Source: Nocardia huaxiensis (GTDB lineage Bacteria; Actinomycetota; Actinomycetes; Mycobacteriales; Mycobacteriaceae). From it: a DNA stretch of 64,000 nucleotides. The notes under the pieces are model-generated. The model was not told the DNA's origin. It saw nothing but the letters and a program-made list of their open reading frames with translations, and ran no database searches. A program made the translations under genes and the position numbers. The stretch spans positions 3,596,001 through 3,660,000 of the forward strand of contig NZ_CP059399.1 in assembly GCF_013744875.1 (NCBI RefSeq), written 5' to 3'. Positions 9,597-18,228 of this stretch are shown here, piece by piece (the stretch's first letter is position 1; every line of letters begins with the position of its first letter).

Positions 9597-10357
9597 TACG
9601 ACGGCCGGATGGTGTAGCCGACATTGCGGACGGTGTGAATCAGGCGGGGTGCGCCGCCCTCCTCGGTTTTGCGGCGCAGGTAGCCGATGTAGACGTCCAG
9701 GGAGCGGGATTCGGTGTCGAAGTCGAAGCCCCAGATGTCTTCGTAGATGCGGCTTTTCGGGAGTACCACGCGCTGGTTGCGCATGAGCATCTCCAGCACC
9801 TCGAATTCGGTGCGGGTCAGTTCGAGCAGGCGGTCGCCGCGGCGCACCTCCCGGGTCGCGGGGTCCAGGGTCAGGTCCGCCACGGACAGCACGTGCTGAT
9901 CCACCTCGGGGGCATTGCGCCGCAGCAGGGCTCGCACCCGCGCCAGCAGCTCCTCGATATCGAAGGGCTTGCACAGGTAGTCGTCGGCGCCCGCGTCCAG
10001 GCCGGCCACCCGGTCGCCGACCTGGTGCCGGGCGGTGAGCACCAGGATCGGCACGCGGTTGCCCTTGCGCCGCAGGATGCGGCACAGCGACAGGCCGTCG
10101 AGCTCCGGCATGGTCACATCCACCAGGGCCGCGTCCGGTTGCTGCCGCTCGACGGCTTCGAGGGCTTCCAGGCCGTTGGCGGCCTGCTCCACCCGGTAGC
10201 CCTCGAATCGCAGCAGTTGATCCAGGGTGCTGCGCACATTCGGATCGTCCTCGACTACGAGAATCGTGGCGGGCACGAATTGCTGGGAGATCACCGAGCC
10301 ATTCTCCATCGCATCGTTCAGCACCGGATCAGGGTGTGCGGCCTCGGACGCGGTCAT
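9596..10357 (-). CDS. OmpR/PhoB-family response regulator
   Basis: This 253-aa regulator has a receiver domain (about 30-145) with the acidic pair E-D-D, phosphoacceptor Asp in V-D-V-T-M-P and the K-P-F switch lysine. A winged-helix DNA-binding domain (about 160-250) ends in R-N-V-G-Y-T-I-R. It is the partner of the histidine kinase that follows. An internal ATG at 10309 (codon 17) with GGAG just upstream is an alternative start, because the first 16 residues precede the conserved domain. The gene begins 13 nt after the stop of the lipoprotein hydrolase gene, so the three may be one transcript. Confidence 0.92.
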   Translation of the reverse strand: MTASEAAHPDPVLNDAMENGSVISQQFVPATILVVEDDPNVRSTLDQLLRFEGYRVEQAANGLEALEAVERQQPDAALVDVTMPELDGLSLCRILRRKGNRVPILVLTARHQVGDRVAGLDAGADDYLCKPFDIEELLARVRALLRRNAPEVDQHVLSVADLTLDPATREVRRGDRLLELTRTEFEVLEMLMRNQRVVLPKSRIYEDIWGFDFDTESRSLDVYIGYLRRKTEEGGAPRLIHTVRNVGYTIRPS

Positions 10358-10370
10358 GGCAGCCGTCGCC

Positions 10371-11873
10371 TCAGTTCGTCACCGGGGCCACCGCGATGGG
10401 CGGCACGGCGGCCACACAGTCGAGCGGGCCGGTGGCCCCGGTGCGGACGAAGGCGCCGATGATGCCCGCCGCGCAGCCGCTCGGCTCCATCTCCGGGACG
10501 TGGCCGGTATTGGGGACGGACACGAACGTGGCGTTGGCGAACTTGGCCGCGACACGGACGCCGTTCGCGTCGGGGGTGATGGCGTCGAGGTCGCCGGACA
10601 TGACCAGCACCGGCACGTTCGGCAGCGCGGCGCGGATCTGGGCGGGGCGCTCGGCGGTGGTGGCGGGCCAGCCCAGGCAGGCGTCGCCGCCGTCACGCTG
10701 TGCGCCGGAGAATCCCTCGGCGCTGAACGCGCCCACCGTGCCGACCTGGTCGAGGGCCGCCCGGTACTGCTGTTCTCGTTGCGGCCCAGTGGCTTCCGGC
10801 GACCACAGCGTCGCGTAGTCGTTGCAGGTGACGGTCATGTAGAGGTCGATGTTCTCGTAGTTGGGCGCGGCGGCCGCCTGAACGGTCCACTCCCGCAACA
10901 GGGTGTCGTCGCCGCGCGCGGCCGCGTGCAGGGCCGCGGGCATGGTGCCCAGCAGGGTGGGCTGCTCGGGATGCGCTCCGACATCGGAGGTGCCTGTCTC
11001 GAACAGGAAACTGGCGAGCTTCTTCTCGTCGAGCCGCACCGGGTTCTCGCCGCCGACCTGGATCGGTGTGGTTCGCAGCCGGGCCGCCACCGTCTTCAGA
11101 TCCGCCACCGCGGTATTCCCGTCACAGGCTTTGCTGCGGTCGCACACACGTTGCAGCGCACTGGAAACCGCCTCCGCGTTGGGCCGGTTCAGGGGATCGA
11201 AGTCCCACGGGTATGCCCCGGACAGCACCATGGACTGCACGCTGTCGGGATGCCGCTGCGCGTACATAGGCATGAGGTAGGTGCCGTAGGAGATGCCGTA
11301 CAGCACCAGCTTCGGGATCTCCAGATGTGCTCGCACCGCGTCGAAGTCGTCGGCCGTTGCCGCCGAGGTGTATCCGGCCGCACGTTCGCCGAGCTGCTCG
11401 CCGCAGTGAGTGATGATCTCCCGCTGCCGTTCTCGCGTCGCGAGAGCGTATTCGCGTTCGTCCGCACCGCAATTCAGCGAGGTCGACACCCCGGTGCCGC
11501 GCGGGTCGATCAGCAGCAGGTCATGATCCTCGATCAGCCCGGTCCCCGTCATGACGGCGACCGCTTCGCCGGCCCGCTCGATCAGAGCCACACCCGGGCC
11601 ACCGGGGTTCGGCGTGATGGTCCCCGCCGCCGGTGCGTTCGCATTGGTCCGCTGCACCCGGGCGTAACCCACCTGGATCTCGCCCAGATCCGGCCGCCCC
11701 GCCACCAGCGGCCGCATCACCTGGCCGCACTCGACCCGATGCCCCTCCACCGTCGGACACCAGTCCGGGGCAGCCGCCGTCTGCTGCGTTCCGCACGCCG
11801 TGAGCAATCCCGCCACGGTCGCCAGCGCGGCAATGCCGCTGATCACTGCCGATGCACTCTTGCGCTTTGTCAT
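10371..11873 (-). CDS. Secreted lipoprotein alpha/beta hydrolase, tripeptidyl aminopeptidase (TAP) type
   Basis: This 500-aa protein has a lipoprotein signal (lipobox L-L-T-A-C near residue 27), so it is probably anchored outside the membrane. The hydrolase fold has the oxyanion segment N-P-G-G-P-G, the nucleophile elbow G-I-S-Y-G, and a C-terminal TAP-like domain with candidate acid D-L-D and His in N-T-G-H-V-P. Family members release tripeptides or hydrolyse esters; the substrate is not predictable. It lies directly upstream of the two-component genes on the same strand (13-nt gap), which suggests shared transcription with a cell-envelope sensing system. Confidence 0.85.
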   Translation of the reverse strand: MTKRKSASAVISGIAALATVAGLLTACGTQQTAAAPDWCPTVEGHRVECGQVMRPLVAGRPDLGEIQVGYARVQRTNANAPAAGTITPNPGGPGVALIERAGEAVAVMTGTGLIEDHDLLLIDPRGTGVSTSLNCGADEREYALATRERQREIITHCGEQLGERAAGYTSAATADDFDAVRAHLEIPKLVLYGISYGTYLMPMYAQRHPDSVQSMVLSGAYPWDFDPLNRPNAEAVSSALQRVCDRSKACDGNTAVADLKTVAARLRTTPIQVGGENPVRLDEKKLASFLFETGTSDVGAHPEQPTLLGTMPAALHAAARGDDTLLREWTVQAAAAPNYENIDLYMTVTCNDYATLWSPEATGPQREQQYRAALDQVGTVGAFSAEGFSGAQRDGGDACLGWPATTAERPAQIRAALPNVPVLVMSGDLDAITPDANGVRVAAKFANATFVSVPNTGHVPEMEPSGCAAGIIGAFVRTGATGPLDCVAAVPPIAVAPVTN

Positions 11874-11972
11874 GGCAGTGATCCTGGGCCGCTCATGTCA
11901 GCGGTCAGCCAGAGCAATGGCAAAGGAATGTAAGAAGTTCCGGGGCTCAGGGAAGACGCCGGAAAACGGGAA

Positions 11973-12004
11973 CGGGAGCGCCCTCGCAATGAGGTGCGCT
12001 CCCG
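11973..12004 (-). terminator. Hairpin terminator downstream of asnB
   Basis: GC-rich arms (11973-11985 and 11991-12004, one bulged base) read as a stem-loop just past the asnB stop. On the minus strand it is followed by a T-containing tract (TTCCCGTTTTCC). This fits an intrinsic terminator for asnB. Confidence 0.6.
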
Positions 12005-12020
12005 CTCGCGGCAGATTCCG

Positions 12021-14048
12021 CTACAGGCTGACCGGGTACACCGGCTCCTGGATCTCCGGCTTGATCCGGTGCTCCACGAAGATGCCGTGCCAGATCATGA
12101 ACACCAGCAGCGTCCACAGTCGCCGGCTGTGATCCAGCGGCCCGGTGCGGTGCTCCTCCAGCATGGCCAGGATCGCGGTCTTGTTCAGCAGGTGATCGGT
12201 CTGCGAATCCACGATCTGCTGGCGCGCCCAGTCGAACAGCTCCGGCCCGCGCAGCCAGTGCCGCAGCGGCACCGGGAAGCCGAGCTTGGCGCGGTTGAGC
12301 ACATGCGGCGGGACGACGTCCGTGAGCGCCTGGCGCAGTGCGTATTTGGTGGTTTCCTTGGTGATCTTCTGGTCGTAGGGGATCTTCTCCGCGACCTTGA
12401 AGACCTCCGAATCCAGGAACGGCACACGCAGTTCCAGGGAGTTGGCCATGGTCATCTTGTCGGCCTTGACCAGGATGTCGCCGCGCAGCCAGGTGAACAG
12501 GTCCAGATGCTGCATGCGCGCGACCGGATCCCAGTCGCGGCCCTGCATGCCGTAGATGGGCGCGGTGACGTCCTGGTGCGTCCACTCGGGGCGGAATTCG
12601 CGCAGCACCGAACGCAATTGGGCGTCGTTGAAGCTGCGAGCATTGCCGTAGTAGCGCTCCTCCAGGGTGAGCGAGCCGCGGTGCAGCAGGCTCTTGCCGC
12701 GGGTGCCCTCGGGAATCCGGTCCGAGAGCTTGCCGGCCAGCTTGCGCACACCCTTGGGCAGGTACTCGAAGGGCTTGAGCGACAGCGGCTCCCGGTAGAT
12801 GGTGTAGCCGCCGAACAGCTCGTCGGAGCCCTCGCCGGACAGCACCACCTTCACGTGCTTGCGAGCTTCCTTGGCCACGAAGTACAGCGGCACCAGCGCC
12901 GGGTCGGCCACGGGTTCGTCCAGGTACCAGACGATCTCGGGGATGGAGCTCGCGAATTCCTCGGGGCTCACGGTGCGGATGAAATGCTTGGCGCCGATGG
13001 CCTCGGCGGTCTCGGCGGCCACATCGGCCTCCGAGTAGCCCTCCCGCTCGAAGGCCGAGGTGAAGGTGAGCAGGTTCGGGTTGTGCCGGATGGCCAGGGC
13101 CGCAATGGCGGTGGAGTCGATGCCGCCGGAGAGGAACGCGCCGACGGTCACATCCGCGCGCATGTGCTTGGCGACCGAGTCTTCCAGGGCCTCGGCGATC
13201 TCCCGGTACCGGTTGGCCACGGTATTGGGCCGCTGCGAGACCGGACGCGGGTTGGTGGTGGGCGCGTACGCCGTCACATCACCGGGCTTGGGGAAGGGCA
13301 CCACGCGGAACTGCGGGTTGAAGTAGCGGGTGACGCGCGGCGCCTGACCCGGTTCGATCCAGGCGTAGCAACCGGATTCGAGACGGCGGATGTCCTTGTG
13401 CAGGGTCTCCGGCTCGGGCACGTACTGCAGCACCGTGTAGTGCTCCAGGGCCCGCGGATCGAGGGCGTCCGAAAGCTCCAGCGCCGGAAGCAGTTCCAGC
13501 AGGCTCTTCTTCTCGCTGGAGAACGCCGTGCCGCCCTTGCCGGTGGCGATGAACAGCGGCTTGATGCCGAACGGGTCGCGTGCGATGAACAGCTTGTTCA
13601 GCTCGGTATCCCAGATGGCGAAGGCGAACATGCCGCGCAGCTTGCTCGCGGCCTTGGGGCCCCAGTAGTGGAAGGCCGCGACGATCGCCTCGGAGTCGCC
13701 CTCGGTCGCGAACATGGGTTCGCCGCCGAACTCGGCGCCGTGCTCGGCGGCCAGCTCCTCGCGCAGTTCGAGATAGTTGTAGATCTCGCCATTGAAGGTG
13801 AGCGCGTAGCGTTCCCGGTTCTCCGGCGGACCCCAGCGCAGCGGCTGGTGCGAGTGTTCGATGTCGATGATCGACAGGCGGTTGAAGCCGAAGATCATCC
13901 GCTCGTCGTTCCAGGTGCCCTTCTCGTCGGGGCCTCGATGGCGCTGGCAGTGCAGCGCTTCATACACCTGTGCGGCGGTCGTTTCGACGGTCCGCCCGTC
14001 CGGGGAAGTTGCCGTGGAAGCTGTCAGAAATCCGAGCAGGCCACACAC
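12021..14048 (-). CDS. asnB: Asparagine synthetase, glutamine-hydrolysing (AsnB/LtsA type)
   Basis: The class II glutamine amidotransferase domain starts with catalytic Cys2 (C-G-L-L-G-F). This fixes the start at the GTG at 14048, because the Cys must follow the initiator; more upstream in-frame starts would bury it. The synthetase domain has the PP-loop S-G-G-I-D-S-T near residue 340. The protein is 675 aa, slightly longer than the usual 640, with a Pro-rich insertion before the synthetase domain. In Corynebacterium and Mycobacterium this gene (ltsA/asnB) sits divergently beside ctaC, as here. In those genera it affects cell-wall integrity and lysozyme or drug sensitivity through amidation; that role here is inferred from synteny. 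Confidence 0.93.
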   Translation of the reverse strand: MCGLLGFLTASTATSPDGRTVETTAAQVYEALHCQRHRGPDEKGTWNDERMIFGFNRLSIIDIEHSHQPLRWGPPENRERYALTFNGEIYNYLELREELAAEHGAEFGGEPMFATEGDSEAIVAAFHYWGPKAASKLRGMFAFAIWDTELNKLFIARDPFGIKPLFIATGKGGTAFSSEKKSLLELLPALELSDALDPRALEHYTVLQYVPEPETLHKDIRRLESGCYAWIEPGQAPRVTRYFNPQFRVVPFPKPGDVTAYAPTTNPRPVSQRPNTVANRYREIAEALEDSVAKHMRADVTVGAFLSGGIDSTAIAALAIRHNPNLLTFTSAFEREGYSEADVAAETAEAIGAKHFIRTVSPEEFASSIPEIVWYLDEPVADPALVPLYFVAKEARKHVKVVLSGEGSDELFGGYTIYREPLSLKPFEYLPKGVRKLAGKLSDRIPEGTRGKSLLHRGSLTLEERYYGNARSFNDAQLRSVLREFRPEWTHQDVTAPIYGMQGRDWDPVARMQHLDLFTWLRGDILVKADKMTMANSLELRVPFLDSEVFKVAEKIPYDQKITKETTKYALRQALTDVVPPHVLNRAKLGFPVPLRHWLRGPELFDWARQQIVDSQTDHLLNKTAILAMLEEHRTGPLDHSRRLWTLLVFMIWHGIFVEHRIKPEIQEPVYPVSL

Positions 14049-14385
14049 TGCGCCGAGAACCTCGTTTCCGGAGTCGGGGATGGCGGCTCCCTCGACCGGG
14101 AGCGCGCAGGACGCGAAACTTACTGTCCGAGTATGCCGCACGCGTGCCGATCCCGCCGCCGGAGCCCGTAACCACGGCTTATCCGGTTTTCCTACCGAGG
14201 CGATCAGGTTCGCAGCGTGTTGAATGCGACCCGATCACAATGTCGCGCCCGGTTTGGTCTACGCTGCGTAGTACTCGGGAACTCCGAGGGTCAGCTGTGC
14301 GTTGCGCGCCGCCGATTCTCAGGTTTCCAAACGTGCTGAAAATGTGTCGCCCGGCGGTAGGGAGTTCGGGCGGCGCCGAGTCGGA
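14049..14385. other. Divergent intergenic region between asnB and ctaC
   Basis: These 337 nt carry no convincing gene. They must hold the promoters of asnB (minus) and ctaC (plus). I see a short inverted repeat CTCGG/CCGAG at 14274-14288 but no convincing -35/-10 pair. The ctaC side has only a weak purine-rich ribosome site. Confidence 0.5.
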
Positions 14386-15501
14386 ATGACGACCAGGAAG
14401 GCGTTGAGCGTGGCGCACAAGGCGAGCGAAGCGATTGGGGCACGACCCGCCCAGGGTCGGCGCGGCCGTATCCTTCGCCGGGCCGGGCTGGCGGTATCCC
14501 TCGGGATCACCGCGATGCTCGTCTCCGGCTGCAACATCGACAATGAGGTGCTGCGGTTCGGCTGGCCTTCGGGTATCACGCCGCAGGCCACCCGCATGCG
14601 TGAACTGTGGACCTGGTCGGTCATCGCCGCGCTGGCGATGGGCGTGCTGGTGTGGGGTCTGACCTTCTGGACCGTCGCGTTCCACCGCAAGAAGGCGAAC
14701 TCGCCGGAGTTCCCGCGGCAGACCGGTTACAACGTGCCGCTCGAGCTGAGCTACACCGCGATTCCGTTCGTCATCATCGCGGTGCTGTTCTACTTCACCG
14801 TGGTCGTGCAGAACTACGTGCACGAGAAGGTCGACAACCCGGATGTCGTGGTCGATGTGACCGCCTTCCAGTGGAACTGGAAGTTCGGCTACCAGAAGGT
14901 CGACTTCAAGGACGGCCAGGTCTACAACGGTGTCGACCTCGACCGGCAGTCGCTGAACACCGACATCCGCAAGGAATGCCTGGAGCGCAAGAACGAGGAA
15001 GGCCACGAGCAGCCCTGCCCGAACAACGGCCTGCCGTCCAACGACATCTCGTACCTGAACTACGACAAGATCGAGACCATCGGCACCTCCAACGAGGTCC
15101 CGGTCCTGGTCCTGCCGACCGGTAAGAACATCGAGTTCCAGCTGGCCGCCGCCGACGTCATCCACTCCTTCTGGGTGCCGGAGTTCCTGTTCAAGCGCGA
15201 CGTCATGCCGAACCCGAAGGAAAACAACTCGGACAACGTCTTCCAGATCACCAAGATCGAGAAGGAAGGCGCCTTCGTGGGCCGCTGTGCCGAGATGTGC
15301 GGCACCTTCCACTCGATGATGAACTTCGAGGTTCGCGCGGTGTCGCCGGAGAACTTCAAGAAGTACCTGGCGGCGCGTGAGGCCGGTAAGACCAACGCCG
15401 AGGCGCTCGCGAGCATCGGTGAGTCGCCGGTCGCCACCAGCACCAAGCCGTTCAACACCGACCGCACCGCCCGCGGCGCGGGTCTCACCGAAGCCAAGTG
15501 A
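14386..15501 (+). CDS. ctaC: Cytochrome c oxidase (aa3) subunit II
   Basis: This 371-aa lipoprotein carries the CuA centre that receives electrons from the cytochrome bcc complex. It has a signal with lipobox V-S-G-C (Cys49), two transmembrane helices (about 80-105 and 125-150), then an exported cupredoxin domain. The CuA ligands lie in C-A-E-M-C-G-T-F-H (Cys301 to His309), with the upstream His in V-I-H-S-F-W. A roughly 40-residue loop inside the cupredoxin domain (Y-N-G-V-D... to N-N-G-L-P) is typical of actinobacterial CtaC. The ATG at 14386 is preferred over an in-frame upstream start at 14302 because the signal peptide begins here. ctaF follows after 13 nt. Confidence 0.93.
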   Translation: MTTRKALSVAHKASEAIGARPAQGRRGRILRRAGLAVSLGITAMLVSGCNIDNEVLRFGWPSGITPQATRMRELWTWSVIAALAMGVLVWGLTFWTVAFHRKKANSPEFPRQTGYNVPLELSYTAIPFVIIAVLFYFTVVVQNYVHEKVDNPDVVVDVTAFQWNWKFGYQKVDFKDGQVYNGVDLDRQSLNTDIRKECLERKNEEGHEQPCPNNGLPSNDISYLNYDKIETIGTSNEVPVLVLPTGKNIEFQLAAADVIHSFWVPEFLFKRDVMPNPKENNSDNVFQITKIEKEGAFVGRCAEMCGTFHSMMNFEVRAVSPENFKKYLAAREAGKTNAEALASIGESPVATSTKPFNTDRTARGAGLTEAK

Positions 15502-15514
15502 GGACTGAACTGAC

Positions 15515-15931
15515 ATGAAGGTCGAAGCTCGCATCTTCGAACTGATCACGATCTTCTTCGTGCTCGTGGCCGTCGTGTACGGCTACTTCACCGCCCAGTC
15601 CCGCACCGGCATCGAGTGGGCGGGCACCACCGCCATCGTGCTCTCGGCGGGCCTGTCGCTGATCGTGGCCACCTACTTCCGCTTCGTCGCCCGTCGCCTG
15701 GACCTGCGTCCCGAGGACTACGAGGACGCGGAGATCGTCGACGGCGCCGGTGACCTGGGCTTCTTCTCGCCCGGCTCGTTCTGGCCCATCCTGCTGGCCG
15801 CCGCGGGCTCCGTCGCCGCGCTGGGCTTCGCGTTCTTCCAGTTCTGGCTGATCGGCATCGGCGTGGTCTGCATCCTGATCGCCGCCGGCGGCCTGGTGTT
15901 CGAGTACCACCTCGGCCCGGAAAAGCACTGA
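15515..15931 (+). CDS. ctaF: Cytochrome c oxidase subunit 4 (actinobacterial CtaF)
   Basis: This small membrane subunit (138 aa) of the aa3 oxidase has four hydrophobic segments and the characteristic start M-K-V-E-A-R-I-F-E. It lies 13 nt after ctaC in the arrangement conserved across Mycobacteriales. It is structural and has no catalytic centre. A strong hairpin terminator follows, so ctaC-ctaF form a two-gene unit here. Confidence 0.92.
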   Translation: MKVEARIFELITIFFVLVAVVYGYFTAQSRTGIEWAGTTAIVLSAGLSLIVATYFRFVARRLDLRPEDYEDAEIVDGAGDLGFFSPGSFWPILLAAAGSVAALGFAFFQFWLIGIGVVCILIAAGGLVFEYHLGPEKH

Positions 15932-15947
15932 GCTCTCCCCGCTGAAC

Positions 15948-15983
15948 CGAAGCGCCCCACCCGAATCCGGGTGGGGCGCTTCG
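15948..15983. terminator. Strong hairpin terminator after ctaF
   Basis: Perfect 16-bp arms (15948-15963 and 15968-15983) with a 4-nt loop are followed by CTTTGTCT. It lies between convergent ctaF and the SDR gene and can serve both. Confidence 0.85.
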
Positions 15984-16007
15984 CTTTGTCTGCCGAACGG
16001 GCGAAAG

Positions 16008-16832
16008 CTATATGCCCAGTGCGTGTTTCAGGCGCAGGGTGGAGCGCGGGGCCATGTTCGCCAGGCCCACCAGGGCGCGCGGGAGGCGCGGCGGCTGCAT
16101 CTGGGTGGGGCGGGTGCGGATGGCGGTTTCTATCCAGCGGGCGGCCTCCTCGGCGTCCGGGATCGCGTGCTCCGGGGCCGGGTAGTGGACCGTGGTGACG
16201 TGGATGCCGCGGGGGGACAGTTCGGCGTCGGCGCATTGGCCGAAGGTGGTCCAGGCGGCCTGGGAGCTGGCGTAGGAGGCGAAATTCGGTGCGGCGCCGG
16301 TGGTCAGGCTCCACGGGCCGACGTTCACGACGTGGCCGGAGCCGCCCGCGAGCATGGCGGGGAGCAGGCCGAGGGTGAGCCGCAGCGGGCCGAAGTAGTT
16401 GGCCGCCATCATGCGCTGGTAGTCGCGGAAGCGGTCCAGGGATTGCAGGACCGGGCGGCGCATGGGGCGCCCGGCATTGTTGATCAGGACATCGATGCTG
16501 TCGAAATCGGTGAGCAGCCACTCGACCAGCTGATCGACATCGCCCAGGGCGGAGATGTCGCAGCGGAACCAGTGTGCGCGGCCGCCGGTTTGGACGATGT
16601 CGGCGCATTCGGTGGCGAGCTGGCTACCGTGCCGTGCCACCAGCAGAACTTCGGCCCCTTGGGCCGCGAGTAATCGGGCGGTGGCGCGGCCTATGTCCGA
16701 GTACGCGTCGGTGATGACCACGCGTTTGCCCGCGACGGCTTCGGAGGGACGGGGACGGCGGGGGGAACCCGCGCGAAATTCGATCATGGGACAGGCAACC
16801 TTCACACGCGAAACGAGCTCGAGCTGAACCAT
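16008..16832 (-). CDS. SDR-fold protein with degenerate cofactor and active-site motifs
   Basis: This 274-aa protein is clearly a short-chain dehydrogenase/reductase fold (N-N-A-G near residue 120). It resembles the reductase domain of mycobacterial fatty acyl-CoA reductases in the R-P-V-L-Q-S-L-D-R-F segment. Two key motifs are altered. The nucleotide-binding T-G-x-x-x-G-I-G reads T-D-A-Y-S-D-I-G, and the catalytic Y-x-x-x-K reads Y-A-S-S-Q, so the lysine is missing. It may bind a different ligand or be non-catalytic. An internal ATG at 16787 (codon 16) is an alternative start, closer to where SDR domains usually begin. The function is unknown. Confidence 0.75.
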   Translation of the reverse strand: MVQLELVSRVKVACPMIEFRAGSPRRPRPSEAVAGKRVVITDAYSDIGRATARLLAAQGAEVLLVARHGSQLATECADIVQTGGRAHWFRCDISALGDVDQLVEWLLTDFDSIDVLINNAGRPMRRPVLQSLDRFRDYQRMMAANYFGPLRLTLGLLPAMLAGGSGHVVNVGPWSLTTGAAPNFASYASSQAAWTTFGQCADAELSPRGIHVTTVHYPAPEHAIPDAEEAARWIETAIRTRPTQMQPPRLPRALVGLANMAPRSTLRLKHALGI

Positions 16833-16855
16833 GCCCCGGCACCCCGCTGCCGAAG

Positions 16856-16906
16856 CCGCCGCATCGGGGATTCCCAGCTGCTAATCGTTTGCTGGGAGTG
16901 CGGCGG
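16856..16906. terminator. Two-tier inverted repeat between FAD-oxidase and SDR genes
   Basis: The outer arms CCGCCGCA/TGCGGCGG (16856-16863, 16899-16906) and inner arms TCCCAGC/GCTGGGA (16872-16878, 16891-16897) can form an extended hairpin in the 82-nt gap. It lies after the stop of the minus-strand oxidase gene, so it may be a terminator. It could instead structure the leader of the SDR gene. Confidence 0.45.
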
Positions 16907-16914
16907 AACACATT

Positions 16915-18174
16915 CTAATCGGTTGGGTCATAACGCCGGGCGCGTTCGGTGCGGCAGATCTCGTCGATTCCGGAAACGATGTCCCGCAACAGTTCCGAGG
17001 GCAGGGCGGCCGGCCGCAGGCGGCAGGTGAAGGTGATGAAGCCATGGTCCTCGTTGTCCAGTTCGCGCAGGTAGCGGGACCGCACGCCATAGGTGAGGGC
17101 CGAGATCACGGTGAAGCAGCCGGTGCGTTCGCGGTGTCCGGAGAACAGATCGTGCAGGCCGTGGAACACCCGCGGATAGGTGGACAGCGGCGCGAAAACC
17201 GAGATGCGGTAGGCGGGTCCGCGCTCCGAGGAGGAGATGACGGTGTCGGCCAGATACTCCGCGTCGCGCAGTGTCAGCACCTTGGGAGCGAACATGAGCG
17301 CACCCGCGGCGGCATTGCGCACCGGCATGCCCGCGCGCCCGCTGGCCGAGGACGCGATGGCGCCCAGCGACTTTCGGGCGCGCGCACCGACCTCGCGGCG
17401 GGCGCGCAGCGACAGGTTCGGCTGCGTGGGGTACAGGCTCGACCACTGCCCGAAGCGCACGGTGCCCAGCTGCACATGCCCGGTACCGACCGGTCGTGAC
17501 ACCTTCAGGGGCGCGGTATCCACCCAGCGCCCCACCTGCAACATGGACTCACCCGGCGACTGAATCTCCTTGAACGCCTGCTCCACGAAGGTGTCGAAGT
17601 CCAGGAACCGATGCGCGTCGGTGGTGAGCCAGGTCCGGTCCTTGTCGGTCTCGCGCACTTCGAGGGTGAGCGCCGTGATGATCCCGGTGCGCCCGCCCCC
17701 GCCCAGAATCCGATGGAACCGCTCGGTGTGATGATTGCGCCCGCAGGTGCCGAAACGCCCGTCCTGATCGACGTATTCGAGCTCCACCACATTGTCGCTG
17801 AACATGCCGTAGCGGTGCGAGGCCGTCGACAGCCCGCCCACCGCCGCGAACCCGCCCGCCGTGATGTCCCGATGGTCGCCGACGATGGGCAGCCCGAGCC
17901 CGTGCGCGCCCAGCGTGCGATCGATATCCGAGAGCCGTGCTCCCGCCTGCACGCGGACCGTCCGGGCGTCGGCGTCGACCACCTGCACCCGGTTCATCCT
18001 GCGCATGCTGAGCACGGCGCCCTGCTCGGGCGGCGCAAGTTCCTCGTCCGGCCGCTCCCCGCCCCGGATGATCAGCGGTTTCGTGGACTTTCGCGAATCC
18101 CGAACGGTACGAACCACATCCGCGGTGTCCCGCGGCAGAAATTCTTCGGGAAGGGTGGAGACGGGCGTGCTCAT
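16915..18174 (-). CDS. FAD-binding oxidoreductase, DprE1-like
   Basis: This 419-aa protein has an N-terminal PCMH-type FAD-binding domain (about 15-190), with R-G-G-E-R and the long segment around G-D-H-R-D-I-T-A-G-G. An oxidase-type cap and a C-terminal region follow. The layout resembles decaprenylphosphoryl-ribose oxidase DprE1 and related aldonolactone oxidases. No DprE2-like reductase lies next to it, so it is more likely a paralogue than the cell-wall enzyme itself. The ATG at 18174 is preferred; an upstream in-frame start would add eight non-conserved residues. Confidence 0.72.
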   Translation of the reverse strand: MSTPVSTLPEEFLPRDTADVVRTVRDSRKSTKPLIIRGGERPDEELAPPEQGAVLSMRRMNRVQVVDADARTVRVQAGARLSDIDRTLGAHGLGLPIVGDHRDITAGGFAAVGGLSTASHRYGMFSDNVVELEYVDQDGRFGTCGRNHHTERFHRILGGGGRTGIITALTLEVRETDKDRTWLTTDAHRFLDFDTFVEQAFKEIQSPGESMLQVGRWVDTAPLKVSRPVGTGHVQLGTVRFGQWSSLYPTQPNLSLRARREVGARARKSLGAIASSASGRAGMPVRNAAAGALMFAPKVLTLRDAEYLADTVISSSERGPAYRISVFAPLSTYPRVFHGLHDLFSGHRERTGCFTVISALTYGVRSRYLRELDNEDHGFITFTCRLRPAALPSELLRDIVSGIDEICRTERARRYDPTD

Positions 18175-18228
18175 GGCGCTACAGCTAACCACAGTCACGC
18201 GCCTCGTGCTCGCAGTTGCCCGGCGGTC

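Noticed and set aside
6690..9617. Open frame of about 975 codons opposite the TerD-AIM24 and histidine kinase genes.
   Set aside because: Low-complexity Gly/Arg/Ala translation covering two unrelated real genes on the other strand.
11994..14171. Long frame antisense to asnB.
   Set aside because: asnB is certain on the minus strand, and the antisense translation has no recognisable feature.
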